NCBI GenBank assembly: GCA_902766585.1
Contig: CACXDV010000118.1
Location: 1 to 16,372 of the forward strand
Length of the DNA: 16,372 nucleotides
Reading direction: 5' to 3'
DNA from: an uncultured Ruminococcus sp.
Lineage (GTDB): Bacteria; Bacillota; Clostridia; Oscillospirales; Acutalibacteraceae
Of this stretch, positions 1 to 7,271 are shown piece after piece. Under the pieces are notes generated by a model that was given only the letters and a program-made list of their open reading frames with translations, had not been told where the DNA came from and did not search any database. Both the position numbers and the translations under genes were made by a program. Positions within the stretch are counted from its first letter, which is position 1. Every line of letters starts with the position of its first letter.

Positions 1-1
1 C

Positions 2-220
2 CGTGAAAAGCTGATGCATGATGAAGCGTCCGCCCTTGGCAGTGCAAGACGAGAAGGTATAGAAAAAGGCCGTGCGGAAGGCCGTGCGGAAGGTGAGGAT
101 GCAAAGGAAGCAGAAATTATCATCAGATTATTCAAAAAAGGAAAATCTCCTGAACAGATCGCCGATGATTTAGATATATCTGTTGAAAAAGTAAACAATG
201 TTATCAGCAGAATAAGCTGA
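2..220 (+). CDS. C-terminal tail of an Rpn-family (PD-(D/E)XK) nuclease/transposase-like protein, partial
   Basis: The reading frame is open from the first complete codon at base 2, so this is the 3' end of a longer gene whose start lies outside the window. The 72 visible residues begin REKLMHDEASALGSARREG, pass through a Gly/Arg/Ala/Glu-rich linker (GRAEGRAEGE) and end in a small helix-turn-helix-like segment (KGKSPEQIADDLDISVEKVNNVI). This arrangement is typical of the C-termini of Rpn-family recombination-promoting nucleases, often annotated as PD-(D/E)XK transposases. The catalytic nuclease core is not in the window, so nuclease identity is inferred from the tail alone. The protein ends at a TGA, followed about 105 nt later by a terminator that also reads in this direction. 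Confidence 0.7.
   Translation, partial: REKLMHDEASALGSARREGIEKGRAEGRAEGEDAKEAEIIIRLFKKGKSPEQIADDLDISVEKVNNVISRIS
68..91 (+). repeat. Two perfect 12-bp tandem repeats inside the Rpn-like tail
   Basis: The unit GGCCGTGCGGAA occurs twice in succession without mismatch and encodes the Gly-Arg-Ala-Glu repeat of the linker. Because the unit is 12 bp, gain or loss of a copy keeps the reading frame. Such linkers are common just before the C-terminal helix-turn-helix segment of this family. Confidence 0.8.
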
Positions 221-326
221 GAGCAAAGCAACAGTAATTTATAAGTAAATGCTGCAAAGTATTATTACTGATGATTTGTTGCGCCTTCTGTCCCTGCTGT
301 GTATTTCAGCATAAAAAATAATTTCA

Positions 327-362
327 GACCGTGCCCTCCGACTGAGAGTACGGTCTTTTTTT
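327..362 (+). terminator. Rho-independent terminator of the Rpn-like gene
   Basis: A stem of GACCGT (327-332) with ACGGTC (350-355) closes a 17-nt loop that can form a further CTC/GAG pairing, and is followed directly by seven T residues (356-362). It lies between the Rpn-like gene and the promoter at 378. The 221-326 stretch before it shows no gene or clear motif. Confidence 0.75.
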
Positions 363-377
363 CATAAAGAGAAGTAT

Positions 378-407
378 TTGACAAAACAGAGAATATTGTA
401 GTATAAT
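378..407 (+). promoter_or_regulatory. SigA-type promoter of the lysA-purL unit
   Basis: A perfect -35 TTGACA (378-383) and a perfect -10 TATAAT (402-407) are separated by 18 bp. The predicted transcript would start near 414, leaving a leader of only about 28 nt, too short for a lysine riboswitch. Confidence 0.85.
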
Positions 408-441
408 GTAAATGTATTTTTAATTTCCGGAGGAATGACCG

Positions 442-1698
442 ATGACAAAAAAACCGTTTATCACCAAAGAGCAGGCAGAGGAAATAATACGCCGTTTTCC
501 AACGCCCTTTCATATATATGATGAAAAGGGAATAAGACAAAATGCGCGTGACCTTTATAAAGCATTTTCATGGAATAAGGGCTTCCGTGAGTATTTTGCT
601 GTGAAGGCGACACCCACCCCCGCTATACTGAAAATTCTGAAGGAGGAGGGATGCGGAACAGACTGTTCATCGTATTCAGAACTGCTTATGAGCAAGAAAT
701 GCGGATTTGAGGCGCCGTATATAATGTTCTCCTCAAATGACACACCCTCTGAGGAGTTTGCCTATGCGAACGAGATAGGGGCAATAATAAATCTTGATGA
801 TATCACTCATATAGAAATACTTGAGAAGGCTTGCGGTATACCCGAAACTGTCTGCTGCCGCTATAATCCCGGCGGAACCTTTTCTATCTCCAATACGATA
901 ATGGACAATCCCGGCGATGCAAAATACGGCATGACAAAGCCTCAGATAATAGAGGCATATAAGATACTCAAGCAGAAGGGCGCAAAGAATTTCGGTATCC
1001 ATGCCTTTCTTGCAAGCAATACTGTTTCAAATGATTATTACCCGACGCTTGCTAAAATACTTTTTGAGCTTGCTGTGGAGATAAAGGAAACAGCAGGAGT
1101 CGAGATAAGCTTTATCAACCTTTCAGGCGGTATCGGTATTCCATATACTCCCGATAAGGAGCCTAATGATATATTTGTTATCGGTGAGGGTGTGCATAAG
1201 GCGTTTGACGAGGTACTTGTTCCCGCCGGACTCGGAAATGTAAGCATTTATACAGAGCTTGGAAGATATATGCTTGCCCCCTTCGGTCATCTTGTCACGA
1301 CAGCTATACGCGAAAAGCATATACATAAGGAATATATAGGCGTTGATGCCTGTGCGGTAAACCTCATGCGTCCCGCTATGTACGGCGCATATCATCATAT
1401 AACCGTACTCGGCAAGGAAAATGCCCCATGCGACCATAAGTATGATATCACAGGTTCTCTTTGTGAGAATAATGATAAATTTGCTGTTGACCGTATGCTC
1501 CCCGAAATAGAAACGGGAGATATACTTGTTATCCATGATACGGGCGCCCACGGCTTTGCTATGGGATATAATTACAACGGCAAGCTCAAAAGCGCAGAGC
1601 TTCTTCTCAGAGAGGACGGAACAGTTACCGAAATACGCCGTGCCGAGACCGTTGATGATTACTTTGCAACACTTGAAGGCTTCTGGGATGTTATTTGA
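442..1698 (+). CDS. lysA: Diaminopimelate decarboxylase-like PLP enzyme (divergent LysA)
   Basis: A 418-residue protein of the fold-type III (alanine racemase-like) PLP decarboxylases. LysA removes CO2 from meso-diaminopimelate to give L-lysine in the cytoplasm. The PLP lysine is K55 in FAVKA. The TIM-barrel signatures follow as GIHAFLASNT (185-194), SGGIGIPY (228-235) and ELGRYMLAP (272-280). The C-terminal barrel has the active-site cysteine in GSLCENND (C341) and GAHGFAMGYNYNG (368-380). The start is fixed by GGAGG (429-433), 8 nt upstream. Several motifs deviate from textbook LysA: Ala-Phe after the barrel His, ELGR instead of EPGR, and VDAC where a DGG/DAG-type motif is usual. It may be a clostridial LysA subgroup; another basic amino acid or carboxy-amine substrate cannot be excluded. 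It is probably co-transcribed with purL, since no terminator separates them. Confidence 0.82.
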   Translation: MTKKPFITKEQAEEIIRRFPTPFHIYDEKGIRQNARDLYKAFSWNKGFREYFAVKATPTPAILKILKEEGCGTDCSSYSELLMSKKCGFEAPYIMFSSNDTPSEEFAYANEIGAIINLDDITHIEILEKACGIPETVCCRYNPGGTFSISNTIMDNPGDAKYGMTKPQIIEAYKILKQKGAKNFGIHAFLASNTVSNDYYPTLAKILFELAVEIKETAGVEISFINLSGGIGIPYTPDKEPNDIFVIGEGVHKAFDEVLVPAGLGNVSIYTELGRYMLAPFGHLVTTAIREKHIHKEYIGVDACAVNLMRPAMYGAYHHITVLGKENAPCDHKYDITGSLCENNDKFAVDRMLPEIETGDILVIHDTGAHGFAMGYNYNGKLKSAELLLREDGTVTEIRRAETVDDYFATLEGFWDVI

Positions 1699-1746
1699 CG
1701 TTTAGTATTTACAAATACCGATGAAATCGGAGAAAAGGGGATAAAT

Positions 1747-4700
1747 ATGGCAGTTAAAAGAATTTTTGTAGAAAAAAGAAACGGCTTTGATGTTGAGGCA
1801 GTAAACCTTGCCTCAGACCTTCAGAAGAATCTTGGTCTGACTGCTGTTGAAAGGGTAAGGATAATCAACCGCTATGATATCAGCGGACTTGATGGCGAGG
1901 ACTTTGAGAGGGCAAAGACCACGATACTCAGCGAGACAAATGCCGATACGGTAACTGATGAGGTACTTCCGGAGGATAAGGATTTCCGCTTTTTTGCCAT
2001 GGAATACCTTCCGGGACAGTATGACCAGAGAGCAGACTCCGCAGCACAGTGCGTACAGCTTCTCACACAGGGCGAAAGACCGCAGGTCGTATCTGCAAAG
2101 CTTATCGGAGTTAAGGGTAATATAACAGATGATGATATGAATAAGATAAAGCATTATCTCATAAACCCTGTTGAATCCCGTGAGGCATCCCTTGATAAGC
2201 CTGAATCCCTTGATATGAAGGCTGATATGCCCGGAAAGGTAGCTGTTGTTGAGGGCTTTACAAAATGGAATGACGATGAAATGAAGAATTATTTCAACAG
2301 CATGGGCTTTGCCATGACACTTTCCGACCTTTGCTTCTGCCGTGATTATTTCCATGATGACGAGCACAGGGATCCGACTGTTACCGAGTTAAGAGTAATT
2401 GATACCTATTGGTCTGACCACTGCCGTCATACTACCTTCCTTACAAGACTTGAAAAAATTGAGATAGAAAAGACACAGCTCACACAGGCTATCGAAAATG
2501 CGCTTAAGCTTTATTATGAAAGCCGTGACGAGGTTTACGGAAAGGACAGCAAGCGTGACGTTTCACTTATGGACATGGCTCTTGTAGGAATGAAGCTTCT
2601 CCGCAAGAAGGGCATGATACCAGACCTTGACCAGAGTGATGAAATAAATGCCTGCTCAATAGAGGTACCCGTGACCATTGACGGCAAAACGGAACAGTGG
2701 CTCGTTCAGTTCAAGAATGAAACACATAACCACCCCACAGAAATAGAACCCTTCGGCGGTGCTGCAACCTGTCTCGGCGGAGCAATAAGAGATCCGCTTT
2801 CAGGACGCGCATATGTATATCAGGCTATGCGTGTAACAGGCTCAGGCGATCCGACCGTACCCTTTGAAAAGACAATGGAGGGCAAGCTTCCCTCCGCTAA
2901 AATAACAACAGGCGCTGCTCAGGGCTACAGCTCCTACGGCAACCAGATAGGTCTTGCCACAGGACAGGTAACAGAGCTTTATGACAGAGGCTATACTGCA
3001 AAGCGCATGGAGATAGGCGCGGTTATCGGAGCCTCACCGAAGGAGAATGTTGTCCGCGGGGTTCCGTCACCCGGAGATATAATCGTACTTCTTGGCGGCA
3101 GAACAGGACGTGACGGCTGCGGCGGCGCCACAGGCTCCTCAAAGGCTCATACAATGGAATCTATCGAGACCTGCGGAGCAGAGGTACAGAAGGGCAATCC
3201 CCCCACTGAAAGAAAAATACAGCGTCTATTCCGCAATAAGACAGTTTCAACAATGATAAAGCGCTGCAACGATTTCGGAGCAGGCGGAGTATGTGTTGCT
3301 ATCGGTGAGCTTGCTGACGGACTTACTGTTGACCTTGATAAAGTAACAAAGAAATATGAGGGACTTGACGGCACAGAGCTGGCAATTTCCGAATCTCAGG
3401 AGAGAATGGCAGTTGTTCTTGTACCGGAGGATGTTGACCGCTTTATAAAGGAGGCTGACAGGGAGAACCTTGAAGCCGCCGCTGTTGCGGTAGTTACCGA
3501 GAATCCCCGCCTCACGATGAAATGGCGCGGAGATACGATCGTAGACCTCAGCCGTGAGTTCCTTAATACAAACGGCGTTACACAGACCGCAAGCGCATAT
3601 ATCACAGCGCCCGATGCAGAGAATAATTACCGTACCCATGCTCCGGAGGTACTCAGGGGCAAGACTATTGAAGAAAGCTTCGTATCAAACCTTGAAAGAC
3701 TTGAGGTATGCTCACAGAGAGGTCTTGCAGAGCGCTTTGACGCAAGTATAGGCGCGGCAACCGTAATGATGCCCTTCGGCGGAAAGACACAGCTTACTCC
3801 CGAAGAAGCAATGGCTGCAAAGCTCCCTGTACTTCACGGTGAGACAGATGATGCCACAGCAATGTCCTACGGCTATATTCCGGGTATTGCAAAGTGGAGC
3901 CCGTTCCACGGCGCTGCATTTGCGGTAACGGAATCGCTTTCAAAGCTTCTTGCTATCGGAGCAGACCCGCTTACAGCAAGACTTACCTTCCAGGAATATT
4001 TTGAAAGACTGCATGATGTTCCCTCACGCTGGGGCAAGCCTGCAGCTGCACTTCTCGGCGCACTTACTGCACAGCTCGGCACAGGACTTCCCTCTATCGG
4101 CGGCAAGGACAGTATGTCTGGTTCATTTGAAGACCTTGATGTTCCGCCTACTCTTGTAAGCTTTGCTGTTGCAATGACAAAGGCTTCAAAGACTGTATCG
4201 GCAGAATTCAAAAAAACCGGTTCCCGCGTAATATATATACCCGTTCCCGAAAACAAGGCTGAAATGATGCCCGATTGGGAAGAACTCAAGAAAATGTACC
4301 GCGCTGTTTTTGCTCTTATGCAGAGCGGAAAGGTGCTTTCAGCGTCTACCGTTAAGGAAGGCGGAGCTGCTGCTGCCGTTGCAAAAATGTCATTCGGCAA
4401 CCTTATCGGCTTCAGCTTTGCGAAGGAGCTTACAGAGGATGAACTTTATGCTCCGCTTTCAGGTTCACTTATCCTTGAGCTTGCTGACGGCGCTGAGATT
4501 CCCGAAATACTCTATTATGACCTCGGTACAACTGCCGATAACGGTAAAATAACCGTAAACGGCGCTGAATTTGATATAAACGACCTTATCACGGCATGGG
4601 GCAGAAAGCTTGAGGGAGTATTCCCGACAAAAGCAAAATGTCCGGCTATGTCAAGAGATATTCCTCTTTATACAGAAAGAAATACCTCATCACCCGTAAT

Positions 4701-5508
4701 TAAAACAGCAAAGCCAAAGGTATTCATTCCCGTATTCCCCGGTACAAACTGTGAGGTAGATACGGCAAGGGCATTTGAAAAGGCAGGAGCAGAGCCGGAG
4801 CTTCTTATTGTCCGCAACCTCACGCCGTCAGCAATTGAGGAAACGATTGACGAAATGGTAAGGCTTATCGGACAGTCACAGATGATAATGCTCCCCGGTG
4901 GCTTCTCCGGCGGTGATGAGCCTGACGGTTCGGGTAAATTCATTGCAACTACCTTCCGCAATCCGAAGGTAAGCGAGGCTGTCAACGAACTGCTCAAAAA
5001 CCGTGACGGTCTTATGCTCGGAATATGCAACGGTTTCCAGGCACTTATAAAACTCGGACTTGTACCCTACGGTGAGATCCGTGAGCTTAAGGAAGATGAC
5101 GCTACCCTTACCTTCAATACCATAGGCAGACATATTTCACATATGGCATACACAAGAGTGACCTCAGTCAAGTCACCCTGGCTGTCAATGGTAAATGCAG
5201 GAGATATATTCTCAATTCCGATATCACACGGCGAAGGACGTTTTGTTGTATCTGATGAAATGCTCGATACCCTTATCGCTAACGGACAGATCGCAACTCA
5301 GTATGTTGACCTCAGCGGCAAGCCCTCTGACAGTATTGATTTCAATACCAACGGTTCTGTTTGCGCTATTGAAGGCATTACAAGCCCCGACGGACGTGTT
5401 CTCGGCAAAATGGGACACTCTGAGCGTAAGGGAGATAACCTCTACTTCAATACACCGTTTGAAAAAGACCAGAAGCTCTTTGAAAGCGGAGTCAAATACT
5501 TTGAATAA
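1747..5508 (+). CDS. purL: Phosphoribosylformylglycinamidine synthase, single-chain (PurL-PurQ fusion)
   Basis: A 1253-residue FGAM synthase. It converts formylglycinamide ribonucleotide, ATP and glutamine to formylglycinamidine ribonucleotide, the fourth step of de novo purine synthesis. An N-terminal PurS-like region is followed by the linker motif SDHCRHTTF (H225), the first AIRS-type domain with KNETHNHP (323-330), GGRTGRDG (about 450) and FGAGG (about 511), and the second AIRS-like half with GGKDS (785-789). A class I glutaminase domain runs from about 992, with FPGTNCE, nucleophile C1094 in LGICNGF, and H1224/E1226 in GHSER. The triad spacing matches the large E. coli-type enzyme, and the length is normal for the clostridial single-chain form. 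AAGGGG (1735-1740), 6 nt upstream, sets the start. No other pur gene is adjacent and no purine-type riboswitch precedes it. The stop codon lies inside the first unit of a 7-nt repeat array. Confidence 0.97.
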   Translation: MAVKRIFVEKRNGFDVEAVNLASDLQKNLGLTAVERVRIINRYDISGLDGEDFERAKTTILSETNADTVTDEVLPEDKDFRFFAMEYLPGQYDQRADSAAQCVQLLTQGERPQVVSAKLIGVKGNITDDDMNKIKHYLINPVESREASLDKPESLDMKADMPGKVAVVEGFTKWNDDEMKNYFNSMGFAMTLSDLCFCRDYFHDDEHRDPTVTELRVIDTYWSDHCRHTTFLTRLEKIEIEKTQLTQAIENALKLYYESRDEVYGKDSKRDVSLMDMALVGMKLLRKKGMIPDLDQSDEINACSIEVPVTIDGKTEQWLVQFKNETHNHPTEIEPFGGAATCLGGAIRDPLSGRAYVYQAMRVTGSGDPTVPFEKTMEGKLPSAKITTGAAQGYSSYGNQIGLATGQVTELYDRGYTAKRMEIGAVIGASPKENVVRGVPSPGDIIVLLGGRTGRDGCGGATGSSKAHTMESIETCGAEVQKGNPPTERKIQRLFRNKTVSTMIKRCNDFGAGGVCVAIGELADGLTVDLDKVTKKYEGLDGTELAISESQERMAVVLVPEDVDRFIKEADRENLEAAAVAVVTENPRLTMKWRGDTIVDLSREFLNTNGVTQTASAYITAPDAENNYRTHAPEVLRGKTIEESFVSNLERLEVCSQRGLAERFDASIGAATVMMPFGGKTQLTPEEAMAAKLPVLHGETDDATAMSYGYIPGIAKWSPFHGAAFAVTESLSKLLAIGADPLTARLTFQEYFERLHDVPSRWGKPAAALLGALTAQLGTGLPSIGGKDSMSGSFEDLDVPPTLVSFAVAMTKASKTVSAEFKKTGSRVIYIPVPENKAEMMPDWEELKKMYRAVFALMQSGKVLSASTVKEGGAAAAVAKMSFGNLIGFSFAKELTEDELYAPLSGSLILELADGAEIPEILYYDLGTTADNGKITVNGAEFDINDLITAWGRKLEGVFPTKAKCPAMSRDIPLYTERNTSSPVIKTAKPKVFIPVFPGTNCEVDTARAFEKAGAEPELLIVRNLTPSAIEETIDEMVRLIGQSQMIMLPGGFSGGDEPDGSGKFIATTFRNPKVSEAVNELLKNRDGLMLGICNGFQALIKLGLVPYGEIRELKEDDATLTFNTIGRHISHMAYTRVTSVKSPWLSMVNAGDIFSIPISHGEGRFVVSDEMLDTLIANGQIATQYVDLSGKPSDSIDFNTNGSVCAIEGITSPDGRVLGKMGHSERKGDNLYFNTPFEKDQKLFESGVKYFE

Positions 5509-5555
5509 TGTTCAATGTACAATGCACAATGTTTAATGTGCAATGTACAATTGAG
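5506..5555 (+). repeat. Phased 7-nt repeat array beginning at the purL stop codon
   Basis: Seven consecutive units follow the pattern (C/T)AATGNN with an exact 7-nt period. CAATGTA occurs at 5513-5519 and 5541-5547; variants are TAATGTT (5506-5512), CAATGCA (5520-5526), CAATGTT (5527-5533) and TAATGTG (5534-5540). The array closes with CAATTGAG (5548-5555). The first unit supplies the TAA stop of purL. An inverted copy with the same terminal octamer lies at 5763-5798. Origin and function are unknown to me. Confidence 0.8.
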
Positions 5556-5631
5556 GAATAACTGCTTCGTTTTGTAATTTTACTTTGCAGCGCATACTAA
5601 TTCTTCAAATAATAAATGCACAATTTTGATT

Positions 5632-5684
5632 AAAAAAATTCGGCTGTTATAACACTTTTACTGATGTTATAACAGCCGTTTTTT
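5632..5684. terminator. Bidirectional Rho-independent terminator between convergent genes
   Basis: A perfect 14-bp stem pairs CGGCTGTTATAACA (5641-5654) with TGTTATAACAGCCG (5665-5678) around a 10-nt loop. Six T residues follow on the plus strand (5679-5684), and a run of seven A residues (5632-5638) precedes it, giving a U tract on the minus-strand transcript. It can therefore stop both purL and the HD-GYP gene. The remaining parts of 5556-5762 are AT-rich without a gene; a degenerate AAATGCA-CAATTTT at 5614-5627 may be a decayed repeat unit. Confidence 0.92.
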
Positions 5685-5762
5685 ATTTTGAATTAAAAAT
5701 TGTTATTTTATAGTACCAATTGTTCATGAAAATTGAAACAGCAAAACGAATCAGGAAAACTA

Positions 5763-5798
5763 CTCAATTGTACATTGTACATTGCAAATTGTAAATTG
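5763..5798 (-). repeat. Phased 7-nt repeat array just after the HD-GYP stop codon
   Basis: Read on the minus strand, three bases after the TGA stop, four heptamers follow in perfect 7-nt phase: CAATTTA (5798-5792), CAATTTG (5791-5785) and CAATGTA twice (5784-5778, 5777-5771). They end in the octamer CAATTGAG (5770-5763). The last 15 bases are identical to the end of the array at the purL stop, in inverted orientation, so each convergent gene carries the same kind of element in the same sense relative to its own transcription. Confidence 0.8.
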
Positions 5799-5801
5799 TT
5801 T

Positions 5802-7070
5802 TCAGTCCGCGTTTGCTTTGGCGATCTCGTCGATTTTCTCTCTGATCCTGAGGAAAGCGTCAACAACAACGGGATCGAATTTCTTGCCTCTTTGTTCTTT
5901 GATGTTGTCGAAAACAACGGAGGTAGGGAGTGCAGCCTTGTAGCTTCTCTTTGCGACAAGAGCATCGAAATAGTCCGCAATAGTCATAATTCTCGCGCAA
6001 AGGGGTATCTCATCACCGGCAATACCGTATGGATAGCCGGAACCGTCCCAGCATTCATGGTGGTAAAGCGCAACGGATTTAGCAACTTTGAGGAACTGCT
6101 CATTCTCAATATCCGACATGGCTTCTTCAATGAGAGCCTTGCCGTTGACAGTGTGCTGTTTAATGGTGTTGAATTCGGACTGTGTGAGCCTGCCCGCCTT
6201 GGTAAGTATTGAATCGGGAATGGTTATCTTTCCGATATCGTGCAGAGGCGCGGACATCATAACATCATGCATATATTTTTCATCAAGAATGTCGATATAG
6301 TCACCGTTTCTTTTCAGTTCCTTAACAAGAGCCTCAACATATTCGCTTGTGCGCTTGACGTGCTTTCCGGTGCTGCCGTCACGGGCTTCGATAATGTTCG
6401 CAAAGCTTATGATGATTTTATTCTGCATGGATTCAATTTCATTGGTTTTTTCATTAACGCTTGTGTCCAGCTCGCTTCTCTTTTCATCGAGGCTGTGTAC
6501 TACCCTTCCTGTGAAAAGGTGGGTAAGCGTGAAGGCGGCAAGACAGTTCACAACAAGCAGACTTTTTGTGATGTTTACGCTGAACATATATTCGGGGTGA
6601 TATTCGTCAAAGCTTACAACGAGTAATATAAATGAGATTGCTGCAATAAGTATTATTAGACGGCGAAGCGTTGAGTAAAGCGGTGTTTTCTTGCGTATGA
6701 ATACCGTTATGAACATCAGAGGGATAAGCAGATAATGGAAGCCGGGGTCAAGTCCGAAAAGCTTTACGGCGAAAGCCTGATGTACAATAAGCTCTATCGC
6801 GGCAAGCAGGGTACAGGGAAGCATGGAGCCCTTGACGCTTCTGAGAATGAATACGAAGGCGGCGTACAGCAATACGCACACACCGTCAACTATCATCATG
6901 GTCATTATCATGTAGTAGGAAAAAAGCCAAAGATATGCGCTGTGAAGCAGAAGGCAGGCGAGAAAGAACATATTCAGCGGTGCACTGAAATATGAATAGT
7001 CTGCATAGTCTTTATCGTCATTATATTTAGGAACACCTGTAAAGAAATTGATTATTTTATTGGATGCCAT
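5802..7070 (-). CDS. Membrane-anchored HD-GYP domain protein, probable cyclic-di-GMP phosphodiesterase
   Basis: A 422-residue protein. About six hydrophobic segments fill residues 29-190 and place the C-terminal domain in the cytoplasm. A short predicted coiled coil (about 192-222) leads into an HD-GYP domain. The conserved metal and substrate residues are present: E228 (EARD), H237 (GKHVKR), H277-D278 in HDIGK, H306, H337-H338, the GYP motif in GSGYP (345-347) and D366 in IADYFDA. By family knowledge such domains hydrolyse cyclic-di-GMP or related cyclic dinucleotides; the substrate is inferred. No known extracellular sensor domain is recognised, so the membrane region may itself sense. The start at 7070 is chosen because AGAGGTGA (7085-7078) lies 7 nt upstream; an in-frame ATG at 7118 has no such site. 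The gene is monocistronic in the visible context, with its own promoter and a long leader. Confidence 0.9.
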   Translation of the reverse strand: MASNKIINFFTGVPKYNDDKDYADYSYFSAPLNMFFLACLLLHSAYLWLFSYYMIMTMMIVDGVCVLLYAAFVFILRSVKGSMLPCTLLAAIELIVHQAFAVKLFGLDPGFHYLLIPLMFITVFIRKKTPLYSTLRRLIILIAAISFILLVVSFDEYHPEYMFSVNITKSLLVVNCLAAFTLTHLFTGRVVHSLDEKRSELDTSVNEKTNEIESMQNKIIISFANIIEARDGSTGKHVKRTSEYVEALVKELKRNGDYIDILDEKYMHDVMMSAPLHDIGKITIPDSILTKAGRLTQSEFNTIKQHTVNGKALIEEAMSDIENEQFLKVAKSVALYHHECWDGSGYPYGIAGDEIPLCARIMTIADYFDALVAKRSYKAALPTSVVFDNIKEQRGKKFDPVVVDAFLRIREKIDEIAKANAD

Positions 7071-7180
7071 TATAAAGTCACCTCTGTATATTATCGGAGG
7101 GGCAGCAGCCCCGCGCATGAAATGAATTAGTCTGAGCTTTTGCTTTAACGCGGTAAAGCTCCCGCGTAAAAACCAATATT
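7071..7180 (-). promoter_or_regulatory. Long structured 5' leader of the HD-GYP gene, possible cis-regulatory RNA
   Basis: About 110 nt separate the predicted transcription start from the start codon. The 5' part allows three mutually exclusive pairings: GCTTTA/TAAAGC (7142-7147 with 7154-7159), ACGCGG/CCGCGT (7148-7153 with 7162-7167) and GAGCTTT/AAAGCTC (7134-7140 with 7155-7161). Near the ribosome binding site, GGGGC-AGCA-GCCCC (7099-7112) forms a hairpin. The CCTC next to it (7100-7097) could alternatively pair with the GAGG of the Shine-Dalgarno (7084-7081). I do not recognise a known class; it does not match the c-di-GMP riboswitch consensus sequences I know. Confidence 0.4.
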
Positions 7181-7186
7181 TATATA

Positions 7187-7215
7187 ATTATAATATATTT
7201 TTCCTGTTTGTTCAA
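7187..7215 (-). promoter_or_regulatory. SigA-type promoter of the HD-GYP gene
   Basis: On the minus strand, -35 TTGAAC (7215-7210) and a perfect -10 TATAAT (7192-7187) are separated by exactly 17 bp. The transcript would start near 7180. Confidence 0.75.
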
Positions 7216-7218
7216 TAG

Positions 7219-7247
7219 TTTATATTGCAATTTATGAAAAATATTGT
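7219..7247 (+). promoter_or_regulatory. Possible weak promoter of the deacetylase-amidase operon
   Basis: TTTATA (7219-7224) and TATTGT (7242-7247) have 17-bp spacing and would give a start near 7254, just before AAGGAAGG. The -10 match is poor, so this is only a candidate. It is back-to-back with the HD-GYP promoter in an AT-rich divergent region. Confidence 0.3.
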
Positions 7248-7271
7248 AATGATTTGAAGGAAGGCTTTGCT

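Noticed and set aside
363..441. Lysine riboswitch upstream of the lysA-like gene
   Set aside because: The perfect promoter leaves only about 28 nt of leader, too short for the roughly 170-nt lysine aptamer.
1123..1551. 142-codon open frame on the minus strand inside the decarboxylase gene
   Set aside because: It lies wholly antisense to a well-supported gene, has no ribosome binding site and its protein looks like no family; it is a shadow of codon bias.
1699..1746. Purine or PRPP riboswitch before purL
   Set aside because: The gap is 48 nt with no aptamer-like sequence or terminator; only a small GTATTT/AAATAC palindrome is present.
3873..4400. 175-codon minus-strand open frame, and similar ones at 1813-2367 and 3247-3639, inside purL
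   Set aside because: They are antisense to conserved FGAM synthase domains, with unnatural Ser/Ala or Cys/Ile-rich composition and no start signals.
5506..5801. CRISPR array
   Set aside because: The 7-nt units are contiguous without spacers and are far below CRISPR repeat length.
5506..5801. Classical MITE or insertion-sequence remnant
   Set aside because: The inverted arrays lie at gene ends with an intact terminator between, but no target-site duplication or transposase fragment is visible; the idea is kept only as one possibility in the finding.
7071..7118. HD-GYP translation starting at the upstream ATG (7118)
   Set aside because: No Shine-Dalgarno precedes it, and the 16 extra residues would be encoded by the hairpin leader.
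7071..7180. Known c-di-GMP-I or c-di-GMP-II riboswitch
   Set aside because: The conserved core sequences I know for those classes are not found in the leader, so only an unclassified structured leader is proposed.
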